From Acidobacteriota bacterium (lineage in GTDB: Bacteria > Acidobacteriota > Terriglobia > Terriglobales > SCQP01), in assembly GCA_021823305.1 (NCBI GenBank), contig JAKAOE010000089.1:1-7279 (forward strand): 7,279 nt of DNA, read 5' to 3'. A program made the position numbers and the translations under genes. Numbering within the stretch: position 1 is the first letter of the stretch; every line of letters starts with the position of its first letter. Below the pieces are notes generated by a model. It did no database searches, was not told where the DNA came from, and saw only the letters and a list, made by a program, of their open reading frames with translations. Below are positions 1 through 5,975 of this stretch, in pieces.

Positions 1-41
1 GCCGGCGGCGGCGCGGTGGGGTTGGGCGCGGCGGCGCTCAT
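1..41 (-). CDS. Start of next gene downstream of the ABC ATPase (partial, 13 codons)
   Basis: Reading leftward, an ATG at 41-39 overlaps the TGA stop (40-38) of the upstream ABC ATPase in an ATGA arrangement, the usual mark of translational coupling. The visible peptide is MSAAAPNPTAPPP, after which the window ends, so there are no diagnostic residues. In dipeptide/nickel-type transporters the first ATPase gene is commonly followed by a second ATPase (DppF/NikE type), so a second ATP-binding subunit is the likeliest product. That is inference from gene order only. A permease or an unrelated protein with a flexible Ala/Pro-rich N-terminus is also possible. Confidence 0.5.
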   Translation of the reverse strand, partial: MSAAAPNPTAPPP

Positions 42-805
42 ACCGGCGCCGGTGGCCAGCGCGGCTGCGCCGCCGCCAGCCTCGCCGCCCCCTCCGTCCG
101 CGGCCGGCCAAAAACCTGCGCCGCCGCGCCACGTTCCACAATCGTCCCGCGCTGCAACACGCACACCGTCCCGGCGGCGGCGGCCGCCACCGCCAAATCG
201 TGGGTCACCAGCAGCAGGGCGAAGCCGCGCTCCACCTGCAGCCGCCGCAGCAGCGCCAGCAGATCCGCCTGCCGCCAGGGATCGAGCGCCGAGGTCGGCT
301 CGTCGGCAAGCAACAGGCGCGGCCGGCCGCCCAGCGCCATCGCGATCAGCAACCGCTGCTGCATCCCGCCGGACCACTGGTGCGGGTAAACGCCGCGATC
401 CGCGGGCAAGCCGACCTCGGCCAGCAGGCGTGGCGCGGCTTGCGCCGCATCCGGCGCGCCCGCCGCCCGCAGGCACTCCTCCAGCAGGGCGCGGGTGGTG
501 CGGCGGGGATCGAGCGCCGCCGAGGGTTCCTGCGGAATCCAGGCGATCTCCCGCCCCCGCCGGCGGCGCCAACCCGCCTCGCCCTCGCTCAGCACCTCGC
601 GTCCGTCCCAGCGCAACGAACCCGCCACCGCCGCCCCCGCCGGCAGCAGCCCGAGGCAGGCTCGCAACAGCGTGGTCTTGCCGCTGCCCGATTCGCCCAC
701 CAACGCCAGCGCCGCGCCCGCCTCGAGAGCCAGGCTGACGCCGTGCAGCACCTCCCTGCCCTCGAGCGATACACGCAGGCCGGCGATCTCCAGCAGGGCG
801 GACAT
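38..805 (-). CDS. ABC transporter ATP-binding protein, peptide/nickel (DppD/NikD) type
   Basis: This is a cytoplasmic ATPase subunit that would power an ABC importer of the peptide/nickel/opine family. Every nucleotide-binding motif is intact in the 255-aa product: Walker A GESGSGKTT (37-45), Q-loop Gln92 in WIPQEPSAALDP, signature WSGGMQQ (144-150), Walker B LLLADE (164-169) with catalytic Glu169, D-loop SALD (172-175) and switch His202 in LLVTHDLA. The PQEPSAALDP Q-loop and WSGGMQQR signature are typical of DppD/OppD/NikD. At 255 aa it is close to NikD size and shorter than DppD/OppD (about 320-330 aa). The C-terminal oligopeptide-binding extension is missing and only a degenerate tail remains. 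The ATG at 805 has no Shine-Dalgarno but has CATAAT six bases upstream. No permease or binding protein is visible, so the substrate is unknown. The gene starts 26 bp after the VWFA gene and is coupled to the next gene. Confidence 0.93.
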   Translation of the reverse strand: MSALLEIAGLRVSLEGREVLHGVSLALEAGAALALVGESGSGKTTLLRACLGLLPAGAAVAGSLRWDGREVLSEGEAGWRRRRGREIAWIPQEPSAALDPRRTTRALLEECLRAAGAPDAAQAAPRLLAEVGLPADRGVYPHQWSGGMQQRLLIAMALGGRPRLLLADEPTSALDPWRQADLLALLRRLQVERGFALLLVTHDLAVAAAAAGTVCVLQRGTIVERGAAAQVFGRPRTEGAARLAAAQPRWPPAPV

Positions 806-811
806 GGCACG

Positions 812-817
812 ATTATG
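812..817 (-). promoter_or_regulatory. Putative -10 element just before the ABC ATPase start
   Basis: On the minus strand the sequence reads CATAATCGTGCCATG, in which CATAAT (5 of 6 matches to TATAAT) lies six bases before the start codon. Transcription would begin at or next to the ATG, giving a leaderless mRNA, which fits the absence of a Shine-Dalgarno. No convincing -35 is visible; the expected position falls in the end of the upstream gene. The gap is only 26 bp, so readthrough from the VWFA gene may be the main source of transcript. Confidence 0.3.
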
Positions 818-831
818 GGCCCGCGCGCCGT

Positions 832-1926
832 CTACCGCCGGCCGGAGGGCTTGGGCATGGTGAGCGCGGGCGCGCGGTAGGCCCGGCGATAGCTGACGCT
901 CTTCACCGTCTGTACGCCCGGCAACGGCAGCACCCGCACGCTGATCGCATGGCGCGAGCCGGGCGTGCCCAGATCGTCGGGCTCGAAGTAGATGCGGTAA
1001 ACCGCGCGCAGGTCGGCGCCGATCGACGCCAGCTCCTTGTCGAAACTGACGTTGTTGCCGGGCGAAAACGCCAGCCCGCCGGTGGCGTAGGCGACGTCGC
1101 CGGCGTGGGGCGCCACCACCTTCAACACCGGCGCCGCGGCCAGATGGAGGGTCTTCCGGGCTACGGGCGTGAGGTCCACCGAAGCCACGTCGGTGGACTT
1201 GTAGCCCGGCCGGCCGGGCAGAGCGCCGGTGGGCAGCACGTTGGGATCGCGCTGCGATCCCGGGCCCACACCGCGCACCGCGGGGGTATCCGGATTGGGC
1301 GTTGGCGCCGGTTCGGGTCCGGGCGAAAGCCAGAAGATTTCAGCCGCCTGTTCCGTCGCCTGCCGCAGGAGCGCGCCGGCGGCGGGTTCGGCGCGCGCCG
1401 AATCCGGCGCCAGAATCACCACCGCCGTGGCGCGGCCGGCAGGCTGGTGCGCCAGGGCCAGCAGCGCCGCGCGGGCGGCGTCGCTTACCGGACTGGCGCC
1501 CAGCGGCGGCACCGGCGCCGGGCTGAGGTGGCGCAGCGTCCGCACCACCTGGTTCTGATCGGTGGTGAACGGCAGCTCCAGGCGCGCCTGCGTGCCCGCG
1601 GCATAGACGCTGGCCGCCCCTCCCTGCCCCATCAACATCGCCGCCACCACTCGCGCGCTACGCGCCGCCTGGCGGCAAGCCGCCGCGTCCCGCGTATCCA
1701 CCACCAGCGCCACCGACACCGGCCGCTCGGCCGATTCGAAGCGCACGATGCGCTGCTGCCGGCCGTTGTCGCGTAAACGGAACAGATCGGCGTTGAGCTG
1801 CGACACCGGCTGGCCCTGCTGATCCAGCACCAGCACCGGAACCTCAACCATCAGAGGTGTTGGCGGGCTCCCCGCGGTCAGCAGCACCGCCGCCAAGGGG
1901 GGCAGAATCAGAGCGGGCCACCGCAC
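832..1926 (-). CDS. Secreted VWFA-related domain protein (acidobacterial type)
   Basis: This is a 364-aa exported protein of unknown function. It begins with a hydrophobic signal segment (about 4-18), followed by a beta-rich stretch VEVPVLVLDQQGQPVSQLNADLFRLRDNG (in two parts, 27-55) typical of VWFA-related proteins common in Acidobacteriota. The VWA core runs from about 70 to 200 (VSVALVVDT at 71-78, then AVVILAPDS at 168-176). A Pro/Gly-rich insert spans about 202-243. The C-terminal block ATGGLAFSP (281-289) ... LASIGADLRAVYRIYFEP (299-316) ... ISVRVLPLPGV is also characteristic. The metal site is degenerate: DTRDA (77-81) replaces DxSxS, so divalent-cation binding is doubtful. The GTG at 1926 is the start because an in-frame TAG lies four codons upstream and the signal peptide begins there. 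The likely location is periplasmic or extracellular. It lies directly upstream of the ABC ATPase, but no functional link is evident. Confidence 0.85.
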   Translation of the reverse strand: MRWPALILPPLAAVLLTAGSPPTPLMVEVPVLVLDQQGQPVSQLNADLFRLRDNGRQQRIVRFESAERPVSVALVVDTRDAAACRQAARSARVVAAMLMGQGGAASVYAAGTQARLELPFTTDQNQVVRTLRHLSPAPVPPLGASPVSDAARAALLALAHQPAGRATAVVILAPDSARAEPAAGALLRQATEQAAEIFWLSPGPEPAPTPNPDTPAVRGVGPGSQRDPNVLPTGALPGRPGYKSTDVASVDLTPVARKTLHLAAAPVLKVVAPHAGDVAYATGGLAFSPGNNVSFDKELASIGADLRAVYRIYFEPDDLGTPGSRHAISVRVLPLPGVQTVKSVSYRRAYRAPALTMPKPSGRR

Positions 1927-1972
1927 AAGCCCAGTCTAATCGCAAGTGGCGGCTATGCCATCATGATTCTTC
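1927..1972. promoter_or_regulatory. Divergent intergenic region between VWFA-related gene and MFS gene
   Basis: These 46 bp must hold the 5' ends of two divergent genes, and the promoters must overlap or extend into the coding regions. For the rightward gene, CATGAT (1962-1967) lies five bases before the ATG at 1973 and is a weak -10 candidate. For the leftward gene, TAGACT lies on the opposite strand at 1938-1933. This stretch is visibly less GC-rich than the flanking genes. I see no clear operator palindrome. Confidence 0.4.
1933..1938 (-). promoter_or_regulatory. Putative -10 element before the VWFA-related gene
   Basis: On the minus strand TAGACT (TANNNT type) lies six bases before the GTG start at 1926. 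The region has no purine-rich Shine-Dalgarno. The spacing resembles the candidate elements before the ABC ATPase and lyase genes, suggesting leaderless transcription. No clear -35 is seen. The hexamer alone is weak evidence. Confidence 0.25.
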
Positions 1973-3241
1973 ATGTCCGATCCGTCCCCCGCCACCGCCG
2001 CCGAGGTCGCGCCCCACGCGGCGTTGCGTTTTCGCGATTTCCGCCTCTTCCAGGCGGCGCGGCTGGCGTCCGTGCTCTCGTCGGAGATGATCGCGGTGGC
2101 GGTCGCCTGGCAAATCTACGGCTTCACCCACCGCGCCCTCAGCCTCGGCTTCGCCGGCCTGGCGGTGTTTCTGCCCAGCTTTCTGCTGTTCCTTCCCGCC
2201 GGCCATGCCGTGGACCGCTTCGACCGGCGCGGCGTGCTGCTCGTGGTGCAGTCGAGCTACGCCGCCATCGCGACGCTGCTGCTGGTGGTGACCCTGGGCG
2301 GCGAGCGCTCGCCTGGACCGATCTACGCCATCCTGGCGCTGCAGGGCACAGTGCGCGCCTTCGGCGCGCCCGCCGGCCAGGCGCTGATGCCCGAGCTCGT
2401 TCCAGAGGCGCATTTCGCCAACGCCGTCACCTGGGGATCGAGCACGTTCATGATGGGCACCATCGTCGGTCCCGGCCTCGGCGGGCTGGTCTACGCCTGG
2501 GCGGGCGGCGCCGGCGGCGTGTACGCGCTGGCGGCGGTCTGCTACCTCACTTCGCTCTCCTTCACCTACGCCATCCGGCGCCGCACCGGCCGGATGGAGC
2601 CGCGCAACGTCTCGCTCGAAACCCTCCTTGCGGGCTTTCACTACGTGCGCGACAACCCCGTGATTCTGGGTTCCATCTCGCTCGACCTGTTCGCGGTGCT
2701 GCTCGGCGGCGCGGTCGCCCTGCTGCCCATCTACGCCAGCGACGTCCTGCACGTCGGCGTGCGCGGCCTGGGCGTGCTGCGCGCCGCCCCCTCGGTGGGC
2801 GCGATGCTCATGGCCCTGCTGCTCGCCTTTCATCCGCTCAAGCGGCGCGCCGGCAAGCTGATGCTGGGCTGCGTGGCGCTGTTCGGTGCGGCCACGGTGG
2901 GCTTCGGCCTGAGCCGCAACTTCGTTCTGTCGCTCGTTCTGCTGGCGATCGTCGGCGCCTCCGACATGGTCAGCGTGGTGGTGCGCCAGACGCTGGTGCA
3001 GATTCTCACCCCCAACCAGATGCGCGGCCGCGTGAGCGCGGTCAACATGCTGTTTATCGGCACCTCGAATCAGTTCGGCGAGTTCGAAAGCGGCCTCACG
3101 GCGCAGTGGTGGGGCGCGGTGCGGGCCACCATCTACGGCGGCATCGGCACATTGTTGGTGGTGTCCCTGTGGTGGCGCTTCTTCCCCGCCCTGCGCAACG
3201 TGGAGAGCCTGCGTGCGCCCAAGGCGCCCGCTCCGGCATAA
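1973..3241 (+). CDS. MFS transporter, EntS/MFS_3-like
   Basis: This 422-aa inner-membrane permease has about 12 predicted transmembrane segments. An N-terminal block ALRFRDFRLFQAARLASVL (17-35) opens the fold. The conserved loop 2-3 motif, GHAVDRFDRRGVLL (77-90), carries the GxxxDRxxRR pattern. A central charged loop (about 201-216) separates the halves, and TPNQMRGRVSAVN (346-358) is typical of the EntS-like branch, which exports siderophores and other small molecules by proton antiport. The length is normal for the family. The ATG at 1973 is set by an in-frame TGA at 1964-1966; no Shine-Dalgarno is visible. The acyl-CoA dehydrogenase follows after only 6 bp, so the two are probably co-transcribed. 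Export of a pathway intermediate or a related acid is conceivable, but the substrate cannot be inferred. MFS_3 members are often annotated as multidrug or enterobactin exporters without evidence. Confidence 0.9.
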   Translation: MSDPSPATAAEVAPHAALRFRDFRLFQAARLASVLSSEMIAVAVAWQIYGFTHRALSLGFAGLAVFLPSFLLFLPAGHAVDRFDRRGVLLVVQSSYAAIATLLLVVTLGGERSPGPIYAILALQGTVRAFGAPAGQALMPELVPEAHFANAVTWGSSTFMMGTIVGPGLGGLVYAWAGGAGGVYALAAVCYLTSLSFTYAIRRRTGRMEPRNVSLETLLAGFHYVRDNPVILGSISLDLFAVLLGGAVALLPIYASDVLHVGVRGLGVLRAAPSVGAMLMALLLAFHPLKRRAGKLMLGCVALFGAATVGFGLSRNFVLSLVLLAIVGASDMVSVVVRQTLVQILTPNQMRGRVSAVNMLFIGTSNQFGEFESGLTAQWWGAVRATIYGGIGTLLVVSLWWRFFPALRNVESLRAPKAPAPA

Positions 3242-3247
3242 GCAGCG

Positions 3248-4429
3248 ATGGCAAGCGAGCTCAACCCCCGCGCCGTTTTGCACGCTGACATCCGCGCGGC
3301 GGTGCGCGAGCTATGCCGCGAATTCGGCGGCGCCTACTGGCAGGGCGTCGAGGCCGCCGGCGGCTACCCGGAGGCGTTCGTCGCCGCGCTCACCCGCGCC
3401 GGCTGGCTCTCGGCGCTGATCCCGGAGGCTTACGGCGGCGGCGGCCTGACGCTGGAGCAGGCTTCGGTGGTTCTGGAAGAGATCAACCGCTCCGGCGCCA
3501 ACTCGGGCGCCTGCCATGCCCAGATGTACATCATGGGCACGCTGCTGCGCCACGGCACGGAGGCGCAAAAGCAGCGCTGGCTGCCGGCGCTGGCGCGCGG
3601 CGAGCTGCGCCTGCAGTCGTTCGCGGTGACCGAGCCCACCGCCGGCACCGACACCGCCAGCATCCGCACCGTCGCCCAACGCGACGGCGCGCACTTCCTG
3701 GTCACCGGCCAGAAGGTCTGGACCTCGCGCCTGCAGCACACCGACCTGATGCTGCTGCTGGCGCGCACCACGCCGGCGGAACAGGCGCGCAGGCGCGGCG
3801 AGGGGCTCTCGGTGTTCCTGGTCGAACTGCCGCCGCCGGGCGAGCGCGAAGCGGCGGGATTGACCGCCCGCCCCATCCGCAACATGGTCAATCACGAAAC
3901 CAGCGAGGTCTTCTTCGACCGCTTCGCCGTGCCGGCGGAAAACCTCGTCGGCGAGGAGGGCCAGGGATTGCGCTGCATCCTCGACGGCATGAACGCCGAG
4001 CGCATCCTGATCGCCGCCGAGTGCATCGGCGACGGCTTCTGGTTTCTGGAACGCGCCCGCGGCTATGCCCGCGAGCGCGTCGTGTTCGGCCGCCCGATCG
4101 GCCAGAACCAGGGCGTACAGTTCCCCATCGCGCGCGCATATGCCAACCTGCTGGCCGCCGATCTGATGCGCTACGAAGCGGCGGCCCGCTTCGACCGCGG
4201 CGAGCCCGCCGGCGCCGGCGCCAACACCGCCAAGCTGCTCGCCGCCGACGCCTCCTGGGAATGCGCCAACGTCTGCCTGCAAACCCACGGCGGCTTCGGT
4301 TTCGCGGCCGACTACGACATTGAGCGCAAGTTCCGCGAAACGCGGCTTTACCAGGTGGCGCCGGTCTCGACCAACCTGATCCTGGCCTACCTCGCCGAGC
4401 ACGTGCTCGGCCTGCCGCGTTCGTATTGA
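3248..4429 (+). CDS. Acyl-CoA dehydrogenase, isovaleryl-CoA-dehydrogenase-like catalytic site
   Basis: This is a 393-aa FAD-dependent enzyme that oxidises an acyl-CoA to the 2-enoyl-CoA and passes electrons to ETF. It has the normal length and three-domain layout: N-terminal helices to about 120, a beta domain (about 121-235) and a C-terminal helical domain. Both family signatures match fully: AVTEPTAGTDTAS (126-138) and the one from Gln345 to Glu364 around THGGFGF. FGRPIGQNQGVQF (280-292) is the FAD/dimer region. The usual C-terminal catalytic Glu of medium-chain enzymes (YEGT) is replaced by APVST (371-375). Instead Glu251 in NAERILIAAE occupies the position used by isovaleryl-CoA and long-chain dehydrogenases. 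A short branched acyl-CoA substrate is therefore plausible but unproven. The gene follows the MFS gene by 6 bp and precedes the small lipoprotein-like gene by 19 bp. It shares its strand with a lyase and a hydratase that could act on its product. Confidence 0.95.
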   Translation: MASELNPRAVLHADIRAAVRELCREFGGAYWQGVEAAGGYPEAFVAALTRAGWLSALIPEAYGGGGLTLEQASVVLEEINRSGANSGACHAQMYIMGTLLRHGTEAQKQRWLPALARGELRLQSFAVTEPTAGTDTASIRTVAQRDGAHFLVTGQKVWTSRLQHTDLMLLLARTTPAEQARRRGEGLSVFLVELPPPGEREAAGLTARPIRNMVNHETSEVFFDRFAVPAENLVGEEGQGLRCILDGMNAERILIAAECIGDGFWFLERARGYARERVVFGRPIGQNQGVQFPIARAYANLLAADLMRYEAAARFDRGEPAGAGANTAKLLAADASWECANVCLQTHGGFGFAADYDIERKFRETRLYQVAPVSTNLILAYLAEHVLGLPRSY

Positions 4430-4436
4430 CCGTCCT

Positions 4437-4441
4437 GGAGG
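4437..4441 (+). promoter_or_regulatory. Shine-Dalgarno site of the NTF2-like lipoprotein gene
   Basis: GGAGG lies seven bases before the ATG at 4449, the only strong ribosome-binding site near a start in this window. It fixes this start codon and fits translation from within a longer transcript coming from the acyl-CoA dehydrogenase gene. Confidence 0.75.
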
Positions 4442-4448
4442 TGCGTGG

Positions 4449-4913
4449 ATGAAGGTACGCAATGTGGCTCTGCTGCTGGCGGCCGTGGCTGCCGCAGCCT
4501 GCTCGCAATCGCCCGCCATCGGCGCCGGCGCCCGCAAGTGGATTGCTGCCGGCAATCGCGCCTGGAGCCGCGGTATGGAAACAGGCAACGCGGCGCTGAT
4601 CGCCTCCAGCTACACCCGGGACGGACTTGACTGCGGACCTGACGGCGCTTGCCGGCACGGCCGGGCCGCCATCCTGCGCGCCACCCGGGCGCGCCTGGCC
4701 CAACTCGGGCATGCGCAATCGGCCACGGTGGTGAGCCAGGGCGCGGTGCGTCGCGGCGCCTTCGTTTACGAGTGGGGCGAGGCGAGCGCCACCTTCGCGG
4801 GTGGCCGCTCCATCCGCGGGCAGTATCTCACCGTCTGGATGCGCCGCCCCGACGGGTCGTGGAAGATCTACCGCAACCTGGCGCTGCCGCCCGCGCCCCC
4901 GCCGATCCACTAG
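4449..4913 (+). CDS. Small NTF2-like (SnoaL/DUF4440-type) putative lipoprotein
   Basis: This is a 154-aa protein of unknown function. Its N-terminus MKVRNVALLLAAVAAAAC is a signal peptide ending in a lipobox-like AAAC (15-18), so it is probably a lipoprotein anchored at Cys18. The -3 residue is Ala rather than the preferred Leu, so simple secretion is an alternative. The mature part resembles the NTF2-like cone fold of DUF4440/SnoaL proteins: an opening helix (WIAAGNRAWSRGM, 31-43), 'NAALIASSYTRDG' (47-59), a helix at 73-87, and closing strands YEWGEASATF (107-116) and GQYLTVWMRRPDGSWKIYRN (124-143). A Cys62/Cys68 pair sits in the loop and could form a disulfide in the periplasm. No catalytic residues are recognisable. 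Its place among CoA-metabolism genes (19 bp after the dehydrogenase) suggests co-expression but not a role. Confidence 0.8.
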   Translation: MKVRNVALLLAAVAAAACSQSPAIGAGARKWIAAGNRAWSRGMETGNAALIASSYTRDGLDCGPDGACRHGRAAILRATRARLAQLGHAQSATVVSQGAVRRGAFVYEWGEASATFAGGRSIRGQYLTVWMRRPDGSWKIYRNLALPPAPPPIH

Positions 4914-5018
4914 AGACCGCTGCCGGCACAAACCCGGTGGCGAGGCGTACGGCAGCGCCGTCCTGCGTGTGGCTCCGGTCACCTCCGGCAAGCGGGGACT
5001 TGACTCATAATTGTGCTT
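4914..5018 (+). other. Intergenic region before the CoA-ester lyase
   Basis: This gap of about 100 bp is the longest in the window. It holds a short inverted repeat ACGGC-AGC-GCCGT (4949-4961) without a following T-run, so it is not a convincing terminator. It also holds a promoter-like CATAAT (5006-5011) at its right end and an in-frame TGA (5001-5003) that limits how far the next gene can extend. I see nothing else in it. Confidence 0.5.
5006..5011 (+). promoter_or_regulatory. Putative -10 element of the lyase-hydratase transcript
   Basis: CATAAT (5 of 6 to TATAAT) lies seven bases before the ATG at 5019, in CATAATTGTGCTTATG. A transcript starting at the normal distance would begin at about the A of the ATG and so be leaderless. 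No Shine-Dalgarno is present to argue otherwise. A -35 at 16-18 bp is not recognisable; the TTGACT at 5000-5005 directly abuts the hexamer and cannot be its -35. The core resembles the one before the ABC ATPase. Confidence 0.4.
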
Positions 5019-5975
5019 ATGCCTGTCCCGCAGCGGCTGGAACGCACGCTCTTGTTCGTGCCCGGCAACAACCGGCGCATGATCGAGAAGGCCGCGCGGG
5101 CGGCGGCCGACGCCGTCTGCCTGGACCTGGAAGACGCCGTGCCCGCCGAAGACAAGGCCGCCGCCCGCGCGGTGACCGCGGCGGCGCTGCGGGAGTTGGA
5201 CTTCGGCCGCCGCCTGCGTCTGTTTCGCATCAACGGGCTGGACACGCCGTGGGCCTACCGCGACCTGGTCGAAGTGGTGGAGTCCGCCGGCAGCCGGCTC
5301 GATCTGGTGATGCTGCCCAAAACATCGGGCCCCGGCGACGTGGAGTTCGTGGACCGCCTGCTGACGCAAATCGAAGCCGCACACGGCCTCGGGCGCGACG
5401 GCGGCGGCATCGGCATCGAGGCGCAGATCGAGAACGCCCGCGGCTTCGTCTATGCGCGCGAGATCGCCGCCGCGTCGCCGCGTCTGGAGGCGCTGATCTT
5501 CGGGCCCGGCGACTTCGCCGCCGCGATGCAGATGCCCTCCAGCGGCATCGGCGACTTCGACGAGTACGATGCCCTCTATCCCGGCCACCGCTGGCATGCG
5601 CCCATGGCGGCCATCGTGGCGGCCGCCCGCGCCCACGGCCTGCGCTGTCTCGACGGCCCCTACGCCGCCTTCCGCGATGCCGCCGGCTTCGAGCGCTCCT
5701 GCCGCATCGCCCGCGCGCTGGGGTTCGATGGCAAGCAATGCATCCATCCCGCCCAGTTGGAGGCGGCGCGCGCGGTCTTCACCCCTTCACCCGAGGCCCT
5801 GGCCCAAGCCGAGCGCGTGCTCGCGGCCTACGCCACCGCGGCCGCCGAGGGCCGCGGCGCGGCCAGCTTGGACGGCAAAATGATCGACGCCGCCAACGTC
5901 CGCCTGGCGCGCGCCGTCACCGAACGCGCCGCCCTCTGCCGCCAGGCCGATCAAGAAAGCCCGACCCATGCCTAG
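5019..5975 (+). CDS. HpcH/HpaI-CitE family CoA-ester lyase (malyl-/methylmalyl-/citramalyl-CoA lyase type)
   Basis: This is a cytoplasmic TIM-barrel lyase of the CitE-like group, which cleaves (or forms) a beta-hydroxyacyl-CoA to acetyl- or propionyl-CoA plus glyoxylate or pyruvate. The 318-aa product shows the family blocks in order: LFVPGN (12-17), LDLEDAVP (35-42), Arg70 in FRIN for the substrate, EAQIENARG (134-142) with the metal-ligand candidate Glu138, FGPGDFAAAM (161-170) with metal-ligand candidate Asp165, GHRWH (189-193), LDGPYAAFRD (211-220) and GFDGKQCIHPAQ (235-246). The length and the GHRWH...DGP...GK-IHP tail fit malyl-/methylmalyl-CoA lyases better than the shorter citrate lyase beta subunits. 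The start is ATG 5019 or the in-frame GTG 5013 (two residues longer); an in-frame TGA at 5001-5003 excludes anything earlier. Its last 8 bases overlap the hydratase gene, so the two are coupled. The exact substrate is not determinable from the sequence. Confidence 0.9.
   Translation: MPVPQRLERTLLFVPGNNRRMIEKAARAAADAVCLDLEDAVPAEDKAAARAVTAAALRELDFGRRLRLFRINGLDTPWAYRDLVEVVESAGSRLDLVMLPKTSGPGDVEFVDRLLTQIEAAHGLGRDGGGIGIEAQIENARGFVYAREIAAASPRLEALIFGPGDFAAAMQMPSSGIGDFDEYDALYPGHRWHAPMAAIVAAARAHGLRCLDGPYAAFRDAAGFERSCRIARALGFDGKQCIHPAQLEAARAVFTPSPEALAQAERVLAAYATAAAEGRGAASLDGKMIDAANVRLARAVTERAALCRQADQESPTHA

Noticed and set aside
949..1776. Plus-strand open frame opposite the VWFA-related gene
   Set aside because: It is Arg/Gly/Gln-rich without motifs, whereas the opposite strand encodes a recognisable secreted protein with a signal peptide.
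1961..3288. Long open frames on both strands (about 440 codons each) overlapping the MFS gene
   Set aside because: The 1973-3241 frame gives a full-length MFS protein with conserved motifs; the others are Arg- or His-rich and match no family.
3311..4588. A 425-codon minus-strand open frame opposite the acyl-CoA dehydrogenase
   Set aside because: It is the shadow of a gene with two complete family signatures; its composition (Ala/Gly/Arg/Gln) is typical of antisense translation in GC-rich DNA.
4949..4961. Inverted repeat ACGGC-AGC-GCCGT as a possible terminator after the lipoprotein gene
   Set aside because: It has only five base pairs and no T-run follows; hairpins this short are common by chance at this GC content.
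5000..5005. TTGACT as a -35 box before the lyase gene
   Set aside because: It directly abuts the CATAAT hexamer, and no -10-like sequence lies 16-18 bp downstream of it.
3888..5747. A 619-codon open frame on the minus strand spanning the dehydrogenase end, lipoprotein, intergenic gap and lyase
   Set aside because: It lies antisense to three well-supported genes, its protein is Arg/Gly/Ala/His-rich low-complexity with no recognisable motif, and long antisense frames are expected at this GC content.
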